In this document: positions 7,663-16,985 of the stretch, one piece after another
Position numbering within the stretch: position 1 is the first letter of the stretch
How the letters are laid out: each line of letters opens with the position of its first letter
NCBI RefSeq assembly: GCF_000402035.1
Contig: NC_021294.1
Location: forward strand, 868,001-932,000
Reading direction: 5' to 3'
DNA length: 64,000 nucleotides
DNA from: Caballeronia insecticola
Lineage (GTDB): Bacteria > Pseudomonadota > Gammaproteobacteria > Burkholderiales > Burkholderiaceae
The notes under the pieces: model-generated
Told to the model about the DNA's origin: nothing
Databases searched by the model: none
What the model saw: only the letters and a program-made list of their open reading frames with translations
Program-made: the position numbers and the translations under genes

Positions 7663-8757
7663 TCAGGGCACGACCGAAAGAAACAGGAAAGCCGCGAAGA
7701 TGACGAGATGCACGACGCCTTGCAGCACCGTCGAGCGGCCCGTGCCGAGCGTGATGACGGAGACGATCAGCGTGAGCGACAGCATCACGATTTCCTTGGG
7801 TGCAAGGCCGAGCGAAATCGGCTGGCCAATCACGATCGACACGACCGCTACCGTCGGAATCGTCAGCCCGATACTCGCGAGCGCCGAGCCGAGGGCGAGA
7901 TTCAGGCTCGTCTGGAGCCGGTTCAGACGCGCCGCGCGCACCGCCGCGAGCCCTTCCGGCAGCAGCACGAGCGCGGCGATCACGACGCCGACCACGGCTT
8001 CGGGCGCGCCCGCGGCCGCCACGCCCGCCTCGACCGCCGGCGACAGCAGCTTGGCGAGCCCGACCACCGAAATCAGCGACAGCATCAGGAAGCCGAGCGC
8101 GCCCCACGCCTCGCCGTTGCTCGGCGGCGGCGCATGCGGCGCGCTGTCTTCCTCGATCACGCCCGCGGCGACTGCCGGCGTGAAGGGCAAAAAGTAGTCC
8201 CGATGGCGGACGGTCTGCACGAACACGAACGTGACGTACAGCACGAGCGAAATCACGCCGACGAAAATCAATTGCGACGTCGAAAGCGCCGGCCCGACCA
8301 CGGTGCTCGTAAAGTTCGGCAAGACGAGCGTCAGCACCGAAAGCGCGCAGAGCATGGCGAGCGCGGCGGCCGCGCCTTGCAGTTGAAAGTCCTGCACGTG
8401 ATGCCGCAAGCCGCCGATCAGCAGACACAAGCCGACGATCGCGCAGCTACAGATCATGATCGCGGCGAATACCGTGTCGCGCGGCAGGCCGGCTTTGTCG
8501 GGGCCGCCGGAGAGCATCACCGAGACGATCAGCGCCACTTCGATCACCGTGACCGCAATCGCCAGCACCAGCGTGCCGAACGGCTCGCCGACGCGATGCG
8601 CGACCACTTCCGCATGATGCACGGCCGCGAACACGGCGAACGCCAGCGCGATGGCGGCGAGCACCATCAGCACGTTGTTCGGAAAGAACGCGGTCGCGGC
8701 CAGCACAACAAGGGCGGCAATCGGGGATATGAAGGTCCAGTCCAGCTTGAATTTCAT
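7663..8757 (-). CDS. ChaA-type calcium/cation:proton antiporter
   Basis: A 364-residue membrane protein with about 11 hydrophobic segments and two related halves, as in the CaCA superfamily. The first alpha-repeat reads GEPFGTLVLAIAVTVIEVAL and the second PEGLAAVRAARLNRLQTSLNLALGSALASIGLT. These are the acidic-residue helices that bind Ca2+ and H+ in ChaA. ATG 8757 or 8763 is possible; GGA spacing favours 8757. The likely role is export of Ca2+ or Na+/K+ at alkaline pH. It lies 103 nt downstream of the binding-protein gene's start on the same strand and is divergent from the GGDEF gene. Confidence 0.9.
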   Translation of the reverse strand: MKFKLDWTFISPIAALVVLAATAFFPNNVLMVLAAIALAFAVFAAVHHAEVVAHRVGEPFGTLVLAIAVTVIEVALIVSVMLSGGPDKAGLPRDTVFAAIMICSCAIVGLCLLIGGLRHHVQDFQLQGAAAALAMLCALSVLTLVLPNFTSTVVGPALSTSQLIFVGVISLVLYVTFVFVQTVRHRDYFLPFTPAVAAGVIEEDSAPHAPPPSNGEAWGALGFLMLSLISVVGLAKLLSPAVEAGVAAAGAPEAVVGVVIAALVLLPEGLAAVRAARLNRLQTSLNLALGSALASIGLTIPTVAVVSIVIGQPISLGLAPKEIVMLSLTLIVSVITLGTGRSTVLQGVVHLVIFAAFLFLSVVP

Positions 8758-9013
8758 CGGCATTCCGGGCGGATCGGGTGAGTGGGATCGTCGGATCATG
8801 CGCTATGGCCACGATCTCGCCGAATGTGTCGGACCGGCTCGGCTCGCAGGCGTGCGAGGAAAGTGCCGTGACAAAGAGCCGCAGAACAGGCCGCAGACAA
8901 GGCCGCAGCCACCCGCATGATAGCGAAAACGCCGCCCGCTGCGTCCGCGTGAATGAAACGCGTAATTGTCGGAGAATAGTGGGCTCAGTGGCCACGCCAG
9001 AAACCGGAGACCC

Positions 9014-9988
9014 ATGCTCGTCGCACCGATCCCCAGCAACGAACCCGAGCGCCTCGCCACGCTGCGCACGCTCAAGATCCTCGATACGCCGGCGGAGGAG
9101 CGTTTCGACCGGCTGACGCGCCTCGCACGCCGCGTGTTCGACGTGCCGATCGCGCTCGTGAGCCTGATCGACGAAAACCGCCAGTGGTTCAAGTCGTGCG
9201 CGGGACTTGGCGCACAGGAAACCCCGCGCGACATTTCCTTCTGCGGACACGCGATTCTTCACGACGACGTCTTCATGATCCCCGACGCCCGCGCGGACAT
9301 CCGCTTCAACGACAATCCGCTCGTCACGGGCGATCCGGGCATTCGCTTTTATGCGGGTCAGCCGCTCGTCGTGCCCAACGGCGCGAAGCTCGGGACGCTC
9401 TGCGTGATCGACACGCGCCCGCGCGAACTGGATGACGAAGCACTCGGTCTGTTGCGCGATCTCGCGCATATCGCCGAGCAGGAGATTGCGGCGATCGAAC
9501 TCGCGACCGTCGACGAGCTGACGCTGATCGCCAACCGCCGCGGCTTCGAGGCGCTTGCGCAGCATGCGCTGAACGTCTGCAAGCGCGTGGGCCGCGAGGC
9601 TGCGCTGCTGTTTTTCGATCTCGACGATTTCAAGCGCATCAACGACACCTTCGGCCACGCGGAAGGCGATCGCGCGCTCGCGACCTTTGCCGCCGCGTTG
9701 CGCGCGTCGCTGCGGGAAAGCGATGTCATCGGCCGTCTCGGCGGCGACGAGTTCGTCGCGCTGCTAACCGACGCCGGCCACGACGAAACGCGCCACGCGC
9801 TCGAACGTCTGCGTCTCGCGCTGGCGGCGAGCAACGCGGCGTCCGAGCGCGGCTATCAGATTCGCTTCAGCGTCGGGCAGACGCAGTTCGATGCAGCGCG
9901 GCATGCGTCGGTGATCGACCTGCTCGCCGCAAGCGACAGCAAGATGTACGCGCACAAGGCCGCTCAGAAGAACGGCCAGGGGCGTTAG
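9014..9988 (+). CDS. Diguanylate cyclase with N-terminal GAF domain
   Basis: A 324-residue soluble protein. Residues about 20-160 form a GAF domain of the type that starts ETLRTLKILDTPAEERFDRL in this family, with WFKSCAGL and FCGHAIL. Residues about 165-324 form a GGDEF domain, with DELTLIANRRG at its start. The intact active-site motif GGDEF is at residues 243-247, and an inhibitory I-site RESD (234-237) lies five residues before it, so the enzyme is predicted active and product-inhibited. It makes c-di-GMP from GTP under control of an unknown GAF ligand. ATG 9014 follows GGAGA; a 5' extension to 8966 has no site. Confidence 0.94.
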   Translation: MLVAPIPSNEPERLATLRTLKILDTPAEERFDRLTRLARRVFDVPIALVSLIDENRQWFKSCAGLGAQETPRDISFCGHAILHDDVFMIPDARADIRFNDNPLVTGDPGIRFYAGQPLVVPNGAKLGTLCVIDTRPRELDDEALGLLRDLAHIAEQEIAAIELATVDELTLIANRRGFEALAQHALNVCKRVGREAALLFFDLDDFKRINDTFGHAEGDRALATFAAALRASLRESDVIGRLGGDEFVALLTDAGHDETRHALERLRLALAASNAASERGYQIRFSVGQTQFDAARHASVIDLLAASDSKMYAHKAAQKNGQGR

Positions 9989-9994
9989 CGCGTC

Positions 9995-11311
9995 TTACTC
10001 GCTGCCGCTCTCGCGAAAGTACAGCCGGCGCGGCAGCCCCCACACGATCAATATCGCGCCGAGCAAACACGCGAACGCAATTGCGTAGAGGCCGGGCGTC
10101 GCGCTGCCGGTCATCGTCTTCACTTTGCCGACCATGTACGGGCTGATGATGCCGCCGAACTGTCCCACCGAGTTGATGAGCGCAATGCCGCTCGCCGCCG
10201 CGATGCCGGACAGAAAGCGCGTCGGCAAGATCCAGAACAGCCCGAGCGACGTGATGATGCCCGTCGCCGCGATGGTGAGGCCGATCACGAGCAGCACCGT
10301 ATTGCCCGGAAAGAGGCCGCACAGCACATAGCCCCCCGCGCCCGCGAGCGCGCATGCGCCGAGATGCCAGCGGCGTTCGCCGGTGCGGTCCGAGTGCTTG
10401 CCGATCAGAATCATGCCGATGCCCGCGACGAGATAAGGCAGCATCGAAATCAGGCCGATCATGAACGGATCGCTCGTGCCCGCGGTCTTCACGAGCTGCG
10501 GCATCCAGAAGACGAGACCGTAGATTCCCATGGCGAGGAACAGATAGATGAGCGCCATCACGAGCGTGACGGGTTCGCTGAACGCGGCCTTGAGCGAATG
10601 CACCTCGCCCACTTTCGGATCGCGCGCGAGCTGGTCCTTGAGCGCGCGCTTTTCGCCGGCATCGAGCCATTTCGCGTGATCGACTTCGTCATCGACGAAC
10701 GCGAGCACGACGAAGCCCAGCAGCACCGACGGAATGCCTTCCAGCAGAAATAGCCATTGCCAGCCGGGCATGCCGTTGAGGCCGTCGCAGAACTTCATGA
10801 TCGCGCCCGACAGCGGGCTGCCGATGATGCCGCACAGCGCAATCGACGCCATGAAGAACGAATTGATGCGCCCGCGCCGCGACGACGGAAACCACTTCGT
10901 GAAGAAGTACAACGCGCCCGGCACGAAGCCCGCCTCGAGCGCGCCGATCAGAAAACGCAGCACGTAGAACCACGTATCGGTGCGCACGAACATCATGCAG
11001 GCCGACGCAATGCCCCATGTGATCATGATGCGCGCGATCCAGCGCTTCGCGCCCACGCGATGCAGGATAACGTTGCTCGGCACCTCGAACAGAAAATAGC
11101 CGACGAAGAACACGCTTGCGCCGAAGCCGTACATCGCGTCGGAGAAGCCGAGTTCGCTTTGCATCTGCAGCTTCGCGAAGCTGATGTTGATGCGGTCGAG
11201 ATACGAGAACACAAAGCACGCGACGAACAGCGGCACGAAACGCCAGAACACCTTGCGGTAGATCCGGGCGTCGTCGTGCGCCGCGTCGTGCGGGGCAGCG
11301 AAAGTTTCCAC
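9995..11311 (-). CDS. MFS transporter, anion:cation symporter family
   Basis: A 438-residue, 12-segment major facilitator protein. SYLDRINISFAKLQMQSELGFSDAMYG is the hallmark of the ACS (phthalate/tartrate/glucarate-type) subfamily, which imports organic anions with protons. GTG 11311 preceded by AGGAGACGACAAC is the start; longer frames lack a site. It is the third gene of an operon after the FAH hydrolase and SDR genes, 37 nt downstream, so it very likely imports the sugar acid that those enzymes degrade. Confidence 0.93.
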   Translation of the reverse strand: METFAAPHDAAHDDARIYRKVFWRFVPLFVACFVFSYLDRINISFAKLQMQSELGFSDAMYGFGASVFFVGYFLFEVPSNVILHRVGAKRWIARIMITWGIASACMMFVRTDTWFYVLRFLIGALEAGFVPGALYFFTKWFPSSRRGRINSFFMASIALCGIIGSPLSGAIMKFCDGLNGMPGWQWLFLLEGIPSVLLGFVVLAFVDDEVDHAKWLDAGEKRALKDQLARDPKVGEVHSLKAAFSEPVTLVMALIYLFLAMGIYGLVFWMPQLVKTAGTSDPFMIGLISMLPYLVAGIGMILIGKHSDRTGERRWHLGACALAGAGGYVLCGLFPGNTVLLVIGLTIAATGIITSLGLFWILPTRFLSGIAAASGIALINSVGQFGGIISPYMVGKVKTMTGSATPGLYAIAFACLLGAILIVWGLPRRLYFRESGSE

Positions 11312-11348
11312 GTTGTCGTCTCCTGATGTTTTTGTTTTTACCGCGATG

Positions 11349-12092
11349 TCAGTACGTGGCGCGTCCGCCCGAGAGGTCGAAGACCGCGCCCGTCGTGAAC
11401 GAGTTCTCCGACGATGCGAGCCATGCGACCATCGCCGCAATCTCCTTCACTTCGACAAAACGTCCGCGCGGAATCTTCGACAGCATGTAGTCGATGTGCT
11501 CCTGCTTCATCTGATCGAAGATCTTCGTGCGTGCGGCGGCCGGCGTGATGGCGTTCACGGCGATATCGAGCCCGGCCGTTTCCTTGCCAAGGCTCTTCGT
11601 AAGCGCGATCACGCCCGCCTTCGCCGCGCTGTACGCCGATGCGTTCGGGTTGCCTTCCTTGCCCGCAATCGAAGCGATATTGACGATGCGCCCATAGCCG
11701 CGCGCGATCATCGTCCGGACGATTGCCTGATTGACGAGGAAGGCCGCGTTCAGATCGACGTCGATCACGCGCGACCATTCTTCCGGCGCGTAGTCGGCGA
11801 CCGTCGCGTTGGCGCCCGCGATGCCCGCGCTATGCACGAGCACGTCGATTTGCCCGAAGCGTTCCAGCGTGCGCGACGTGGCTTGGCTGACCGCATTGCG
11901 ATCCGTCAGATCGACGAGCACGGTTTGCACATCGCCCAGACGCGTGCGCGCCTCGGCCAGCGCGCCTTCATCGCGATCCCACAGCGCCACGCGCGCGCCG
12001 CCTTCGAGCAGGCGCTCCGCCACCGCGTAACCGATGCCCTGCGCGCCGCCCGTCACCACAGCCGCGCGTTGTGCGAAGTCATATTGGTTCAT
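11349..12092 (-). CDS. SDR family dehydrogenase (sugar-acid catabolism)
   Basis: A 247-residue classical SDR with TGGAQGIG (NAD-binding, residues 15-22), the catalytic Ser in NIASIAG, YSAAK (Tyr and Lys) and a C-terminal TGAVFDLSGGRATY. Its start overlaps the stop of the FAH-family gene by 4 nt (ATGA), so the two are translationally coupled. Neighbours suggest oxidation of a 2-keto-3-deoxy sugar acid, as in non-phosphorylating L-fucose or L-rhamnose routes, where an SDR makes the 2,4-diketo acid that an FAH-type hydrolase cleaves. The exact sugar is inference. Confidence 0.9.
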   Translation of the reverse strand: MNQYDFAQRAAVVTGGAQGIGYAVAERLLEGGARVALWDRDEGALAEARTRLGDVQTVLVDLTDRNAVSQATSRTLERFGQIDVLVHSAGIAGANATVADYAPEEWSRVIDVDLNAAFLVNQAIVRTMIARGYGRIVNIASIAGKEGNPNASAYSAAKAGVIALTKSLGKETAGLDIAVNAITPAAARTKIFDQMKQEHIDYMLSKIPRGRFVEVKEIAAMVAWLASSENSFTTGAVFDLSGGRATY

Positions 12093-12934
12093 GCGTCCAC
12101 CGTGCGTTGCTGTTGCTCACCGAGGCCTTCGATGCCGAGACGCATCGTCTGTCCCGCGCGAAGATAGACCGCTTCCGGCTTCTGTCCCATGCCGACGCCC
12201 GGCGGCGTGCCCGTCGAGATGACATCGCCCGGCTGCAGGCTCATGAAGCGCGAAAGATACGAGACGATCTCGCCGACCTTGAAGATCATCGTGCTGGTGT
12301 TGCCGTTCTGATAACGCTTGCCGTCGACTTCGAGCCAGAGCGGCAGCTTGTGCGGATCGGGCACTTCGTCGGCGGTGACGAGCCACGGACCGATCGGGCC
12401 GAAGGTATCGCAACCCTTGCCCTTGTCCCACGTGCCGCCGCGCTCGATCTGATATTCGCGCTCGGAGACGTCGTTGATCACGCAATAACCGGCGACGTGG
12501 CTCAGCGCATCGGCTTCGTCGATGTATGCGCCACCCTTGCCGATCACGACGCCCAGTTCCACTTCCCAGTCGGTCTTTTTCGAGCCGCGCGGAATGCGCA
12601 CGTCGTCGTTCGGCCCGACGACCGCCGAGAGCCACTTGTTGAACACGACCGGCTCGGACGGCACAGGCAGATTCGATTCCGCCGCGTGATCGGCGTAGTT
12701 CAGCCCGATGCAGATGAACTTGCCGATGCGCCCCACGCACGGGCCAATGCGCTCGCCCGCGGGCACGATCGGCAACGTGGCCGGATCGAGCTTCGCGAGA
12801 CGCGCGAGCGATTCGGGCAGCAGCGCTTCGCCCGCGATATCGCCGATGACGCCGGACAAGTCGCGGATAGCGCCGCTGGAATCGAGAAGGCCGGGCTTTT
12901 CGCGCCCGGGCGCGCCGTATCGCAGGAGCTTCAT
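12089..12934 (-). CDS. Fumarylacetoacetate hydrolase-family enzyme (2,4-diketo-3-deoxy sugar acid hydrolase type)
   Basis: A 281-residue FAH-fold protein: CIGLNYADHAAESN, then KTDWEVELGVVIGKG (metal-binding acidic residues), FGPIGPWLVTADEV and GDVISTGTPPGVGMGQ. These motifs match the group annotated as ureidoglycolate lyase or 2,4-diketo-3-deoxy-L-fuconate hydrolase. ATG 12934 has AGGAATCAC upstream. It is the first gene of the operon FAH-SDR-MFS, whose promoter faces the divergent LysR gene across 145 nt. A sugar-acid role is favoured over purine degradation because of the SDR and MFS partners. Confidence 0.9.
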   Translation of the reverse strand: MKLLRYGAPGREKPGLLDSSGAIRDLSGVIGDIAGEALLPESLARLAKLDPATLPIVPAGERIGPCVGRIGKFICIGLNYADHAAESNLPVPSEPVVFNKWLSAVVGPNDDVRIPRGSKKTDWEVELGVVIGKGGAYIDEADALSHVAGYCVINDVSEREYQIERGGTWDKGKGCDTFGPIGPWLVTADEVPDPHKLPLWLEVDGKRYQNGNTSTMIFKVGEIVSYLSRFMSLQPGDVISTGTPPGVGMGQKPEAVYLRAGQTMRLGIEGLGEQQQRTVDA

Positions 12935-13020
12935 GAGTCGGTGATTCCTTGACGGTTGAGGAGAAGCCCACAATGTAGACAAGCGTTCGGCGCTTGAATA
13001 ATGAAAGCTGCTGCCGGGGC

Positions 13021-13037
13021 GATAACTTTCCGTTATC
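13021..13037. promoter_or_regulatory. Palindromic candidate LysR operator between the divergent genes
   Basis: GATAAC-N5-GTTATC is a perfect 6-bp-arm inverted repeat of 17 bp. It sits 43-59 nt upstream of the LysR start and 87 nt upstream of the FAH start. The arms contain the T-N11-A spacing expected for LysR-type boxes. Confidence 0.6.
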
Positions 13038-13079
13038 TTCTCGTTGTCCCTTATCGTTGGGTTTTGAGCGCTCTCCCCC

Positions 13080-14018
13080 ATGCTTCCGAATGCCGATTCG
13101 ATCGCCGCGCGCCTGCGGCTCAAGCAATTGCGTCTGTTGATCGCACTCGACGATCACGGCTCGCTGCATCGCGCCGCCGACGAAATGGCGCTCACGCAGC
13201 CCGGCGCGACCAAGGCGCTGCGCGAGATCGAAGCCACGCTCGGCGCGACGCTCTTTACGCGTTCCGCGCAGGGTATCCAGCCCAACGAGCTCGGCCGCTG
13301 CGTGATCCGCTATGCGCGGCTGATTCATATGGACGTCGCGCATTTGCGCGAGGAAATGGCCGGGATTCTGCAAGGCACAGGCGGGCGGCTCGCAATCGGC
13401 GCCATTACCGGTGCGGTGTCGGGCGTACTCGTCGATGCGCTCGCGCGGCTGCGGGAGCGTCAGCCTCTTTTGACCGTGGAAGTGGTCGAGGATACGAGCG
13501 CGCGGCTCCTGGCCCTGCTCGATCAGGGACGGCTCGATGTGGCCATCTGCCGGGCAAGCGTCGCGCGCCAGCCCGATCATTACCATTACGTCGAACTGCG
13601 CGACGAGCCGCTCGCGATCGTCGCGGGCGTTGCGCACGTGCTTGGCGATGCGCCGTGCGTCGAACTCGCGGAGCTCGCATCGAGCCGATGGATCGTCTAT
13701 CCGCGCATCATGCCGATTCACAGCCTCTACGAGCGCGAGTTCAAGGAAGCGGGTCTGCCGCTGCCGCTGCATCCGATAGAAACGGCGTCGACCATCACGA
13801 CCGTCCTGCTGCTGCAACGCGACCCGACGCTCGTCGCGATGTTGCCGCTCGACATGGCCACGTTTCTCGCGGAACACGGACTCGCGAAGCGGTTGGCTAT
13901 AGCGGTGCGTTCGCGCACGGAGCCGTACGGCGTGGTGACGCGCAAGGGCGCGGCGCTGACGGCGCCGGCGCGGCTCGTGATCGAAGAACTCACGCGGCAA
14001 AAAAATACGGACGGGTGA
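13080..14018 (+). CDS. LysR-type transcriptional regulator
   Basis: A 312-residue protein with an N-terminal winged helix (LKQLRLLIALDDHGSLHRAADEMALTQPGATKALREIEATLG, residues about 13-55) and a periplasmic-binding-like effector domain (about 95-300). It is divergent from the FAH-SDR-MFS operon and is the obvious regulator of it, in line with LysR convention. The stop codon lies inside the downstream terminator stem. The inducer is presumably the imported sugar acid or an intermediate. Confidence 0.93.
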   Translation: MLPNADSIAARLRLKQLRLLIALDDHGSLHRAADEMALTQPGATKALREIEATLGATLFTRSAQGIQPNELGRCVIRYARLIHMDVAHLREEMAGILQGTGGRLAIGAITGAVSGVLVDALARLRERQPLLTVEVVEDTSARLLALLDQGRLDVAICRASVARQPDHYHYVELRDEPLAIVAGVAHVLGDAPCVELAELASSRWIVYPRIMPIHSLYEREFKEAGLPLPLHPIETASTITTVLLLQRDPTLVAMLPLDMATFLAEHGLAKRLAIAVRSRTEPYGVVTRKGAALTAPARLVIEELTRQKNTDG

Positions 14019-14034
14019 TGTGCCCGTCCGTTTT
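14007..14034. terminator. Bidirectional intrinsic terminator
   Basis: A 9-bp perfect stem ACGGACGGG / CCCGTCCGT (14007-14015 with 14023-14031) is flanked by A7 on the left and T4 on the right. It serves both the LysR gene, whose stop codon is inside the stem-loop, and the convergent OsmC gene. Confidence 0.9.
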
Positions 14035-14069
14035 GGCTTAGTGCGCGTGGTGCGTGCCTGATTGTGCGG

Positions 14070-14501
14070 CTACGAGACCAGTTCCGCGTTCAGCGTGATC
14101 TTTGCGTTGCCCGCAAACAGCTTCGATACCGGGCAGCCTTCCTTCGCTGCCTGCGCGGCCTTGTCGAACGCGGCCTGGTCTGCGCCCGGGATCTTCGCCT
14201 TCAGGTCGAGCTGACATGCGGTGATCGAAAAACCGTCGCCGACTTTTTCGAGCGTAACCGTCGATTTGGTTTCGAGGCTTTCGGCCTTCAGGCCCGCGCT
14301 TTCCAGTTGTAGCGAGAGCGCCATCGTGAAGCAGCTCGCATGCGCCGCGCCGACCAGTTCTTCGGGATTCGTGCCGGGACCGTCCTCGAAGCGCGCCTTG
14401 ACGCCATAGGGCGCTTCTTTAAGCACGCCGGTCTGCGTCGAGATGAAACCCTGGCCGTCCTTGAAGCCGCCGCTCCATTTTACCGATGCTGTCTTTTGCA
14501 C
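14070..14501 (-). CDS. OsmC-family peroxiredoxin
   Basis: A 143-residue hydroperoxide-reducing protein. The two redox cysteines lie in HASCFTMALS and EGCPVSKL, the standard OsmC pair that reduces organic peroxides using lipoylated or dithiol donors. It starts at GTG 14501 (reading MQKTASVKWSGG) with GGAGAACTC upstream; longer in-frame extensions are not conserved in character. It is a single gene, convergent with the LysR gene. Confidence 0.92.
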   Translation of the reverse strand: MQKTASVKWSGGFKDGQGFISTQTGVLKEAPYGVKARFEDGPGTNPEELVGAAHASCFTMALSLQLESAGLKAESLETKSTVTLEKVGDGFSITACQLDLKAKIPGADQAAFDKAAQAAKEGCPVSKLFAGNAKITLNAELVS

Positions 14502-14692
14502 GAGAGTTCTCCGAGAAAGAATGGACGTTGCGATCAATGACCCGCGCGATGCTTCAAGCGCGAGACACACAAACCCAATGGTTCGCACGCGCCGTGCCTG
14601 CCCGCGCACCCGGCACGCCCGGCGAATGGTTTCGAAATACGCGTCGTTCTGCATCGTAACGGATCGCGTGGCGGCGCGCAGAGGAGCCCTGC

Positions 14693-16162
14693 ATGAGCGA
14701 TCCCTGCATGAGCGTCGATTCATTCGTATGGCCAAAAGCGAACGATTCACTTAGCATGCCTTCACCCTCGATCCACCGACGCGCATCAGCGCATCTCGCA
14801 AGCAAAGAGCACATCAAGAACATGGGCCCAGCCATCGAACCGACTCCCGAAGACCGCACGCTTCCCGAACGCGTCGATGTCGTTATCGTGGGCGGCGGCG
14901 TCATCGGCATCAGCACGGCGCGTGCGCTTGCGGAGAAAGGTCTGTCCGTCGCCGTGTGCGAGAAAGGCCACGTCGCGGGCGAGCAATCGAGCCGCAACTG
15001 GGGCTGGTGCCGCGCCACGCATCGCGATCTGCGCGAACTCGAACTGAGCCTCGAAAGCCTGAAGCTGTGGCGGCGTATCGATGCGGAACTCGGCATCGAC
15101 ACAGGCTTTCGCGAGTGCGGCATCCTCTATGCCGCCGACGACGCCCAAGCCCTCTCCGATCACGAAGCATGGCTCGCGCGCGCAATCGCGCTCGTCGGAC
15201 GCGACGCACTCGACTCGCGCATCGTCTCGCCCGACGAAACCGCCGCGCTGATGCCGGGTTCGACACGCGCCTTCGCGGGCGGCATCTTCACTCCCGGCGA
15301 CGGCCGCGCCGAACCGCAACGCGCCGTGCCCGCGATGGCCGCCGCGCTGCGCGCACGCGGCGTACTCGTGCTCACGCCGTGCGCGGTGCGCGGCATCGAA
15401 ACGAGCGGCGGCGCGATCAGCAGCGTGGTCACCGAGCACGGACGCATCGGCTGCGCGAGCGTGGTCGTCGCGGGCGGCGCTTGGACGCGCTATTTCGCGG
15501 GCAATCTCGGCGTCGACGTGCCGCAACTCATGGTGCGATCGTCGGTCATGCGCACATCGCCCGTCGAAGGCGGCCCCGAAGTGAGCGCGTGCAATCACGA
15601 AGTGGGCTATCGCAAACGGCTCGACGGCGGCTACACGATCGCCAACGCCTTTCATAGCTATCACGACATCACGCCCGACAGCTTTCGCCTGTTCGCCAAG
15701 TTCTTGCCCGCGCTGAAGAGCCAGATCGGCTCGATCAAGCTCGGCCTCAACGCACGCTTCTTCGACGAACTGAGGCGGCCGCGCCGCTGGCCGCTCGACC
15801 GCCCCACGCTATTCGAATCGGTGCGCACGCTGGATCCGGTGCCCAACGCATCGTTCAACGAAGCCGCGCTTGCCGAGTTCCGGGCCGTCTTCCCGGCGCT
15901 CGCGCATGCGCGCGTCGAACAAGCCTGGGCCGGTTATATCGACGTGACGCCCGATGCCGTGCCCGTTATCTCCGGGGTCGAACGCATGCCCGGCCTTTTC
16001 ATCGCGACGGGCTTTTCGGGCCACGGATTCGGCATCGGGCCGGGCGCGGGCAGGCTGATGGCCGATCTCGTCGCGAACGACACACCGATCGTCGATCCGC
16101 GTGCGTTCCGTTTATCGCGCTTCTTCGACGGCAGCAGGATCGAGATCGACGGCGGCTTCTGA
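14693..16162 (+). CDS. FAD-dependent oxidoreductase, D-amino-acid dehydrogenase/DAO type
   Basis: A protein of up to 489 residues. The FAD-binding motif VVIVGGGVIGIS starts near residue 64, followed by EKGHVAGEQSSRNWGWCR, the typical DAO-fold second signature, and a C-terminal GHGFGIGPGAGRLMADLV. Such enzymes oxidise amino acids or small amines. ATG 14693 has GAGGAG six bases upstream. ATG 14822 is an alternative that would remove 43 poorly typical residues. The region 14687-14714 is a 13-bp direct duplication that doubles the start codon in frame (MSDPC, MSVDS). Substrate unknown. Confidence 0.88.
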   Translation: MSDPCMSVDSFVWPKANDSLSMPSPSIHRRASAHLASKEHIKNMGPAIEPTPEDRTLPERVDVVIVGGGVIGISTARALAEKGLSVAVCEKGHVAGEQSSRNWGWCRATHRDLRELELSLESLKLWRRIDAELGIDTGFRECGILYAADDAQALSDHEAWLARAIALVGRDALDSRIVSPDETAALMPGSTRAFAGGIFTPGDGRAEPQRAVPAMAAALRARGVLVLTPCAVRGIETSGGAISSVVTEHGRIGCASVVVAGGAWTRYFAGNLGVDVPQLMVRSSVMRTSPVEGGPEVSACNHEVGYRKRLDGGYTIANAFHSYHDITPDSFRLFAKFLPALKSQIGSIKLGLNARFFDELRRPRRWPLDRPTLFESVRTLDPVPNASFNEAALAEFRAVFPALAHARVEQAWAGYIDVTPDAVPVISGVERMPGLFIATGFSGHGFGIGPGAGRLMADLVANDTPIVDPRAFRLSRFFDGSRIEIDGGF

Positions 16163-16285
16163 CGCTGCAACCGTGCCGCGCGAGCGCACGCATGGCCGCT
16201 CGCGCTAACATACCGGTTTTGCGAGCGCCACGCGCGGCGCTCGCCGTTCAACGGCGCATCCGCGCCGTTCGCTTTTGAGGCTTAC

Positions 16286-16939
16286 ATGACTTCCACGCCC
16301 GTTCTGTACATCGACGTGTGGTCGGACTTCACCTGTCCGTTCTGTTATCTCGAGACACCCGTGCTCGACCAGTTCCGCAACACGTTCGGCGATGCAATCG
16401 AGATTCGCTGGCACGCGTTCGAGTTGCGTCCCGAACCCATGCCGCTGCCCGATGCCAACGACGAAACGATCCTCGATTCGTGGGAAAACTCGGTGCGTCC
16501 GATCGCGGAAGAACGTGGCGTGACAATGCGTCTGCCGCCTGTCGCGCCGCGCAGCCGCAAGGCGTTCGAGACCGCGATGTTCGCGCGCGAATCCGGCCGC
16601 TTCGATGTCGTGCATCGCGCGATCTTCAAGGCGTACTTCGAGGAAGGCATCGATATCGGCGATACGGACGCGCTGCTCGATATCGCGGCGACCTGCGGCG
16701 TCGATCCCGAACTGCTCGAAGAAGCGCTCGATGACGGCACGTACACCGATCTCGTGATCGAAGACGAAGAATTCGCGAAGAAAATCGGCGTGACCGGTGT
16801 GCCGTTCGCGGTGCTGTCGCGCGAGTCCGCGCCCGGCCAGGAACCGCCGCCGCCGATCGCGCTGCGCGGTGCCGCGCCGATCGAGCATTTCGAAGCCGCG
16901 TTGGGACGGCTCTTTCCGGAAGGCTTTCCGGGGAACTGA
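16286..16939 (+). CDS. DsbA-family oxidoreductase, FrnE/HCCA-isomerase-like
   Basis: A 217-residue cytoplasmic protein (no signal peptide) with a thioredoxin fold and helical insertion. The CPFC active site is at residues 18-21 (SDFTCPFCYLE), and the cis-Pro loop VTGVPFAVL is near residue 172. This matches the FrnE branch of the DsbA superfamily, implicated in disulfide chemistry and oxidative stress. It is monocistronic, between the DAO gene and the convergent PilZ gene. Confidence 0.92.
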   Translation: MTSTPVLYIDVWSDFTCPFCYLETPVLDQFRNTFGDAIEIRWHAFELRPEPMPLPDANDETILDSWENSVRPIAEERGVTMRLPPVAPRSRKAFETAMFARESGRFDVVHRAIFKAYFEEGIDIGDTDALLDIAATCGVDPELLEEALDDGTYTDLVIEDEEFAKKIGVTGVPFAVLSRESAPGQEPPPPIALRGAAPIEHFEAALGRLFPEGFPGN

Positions 16940-16985
16940 ACCGTTGATTTAATTCGGCGCGGAAAGCGTACGTAATTACGTCGGT

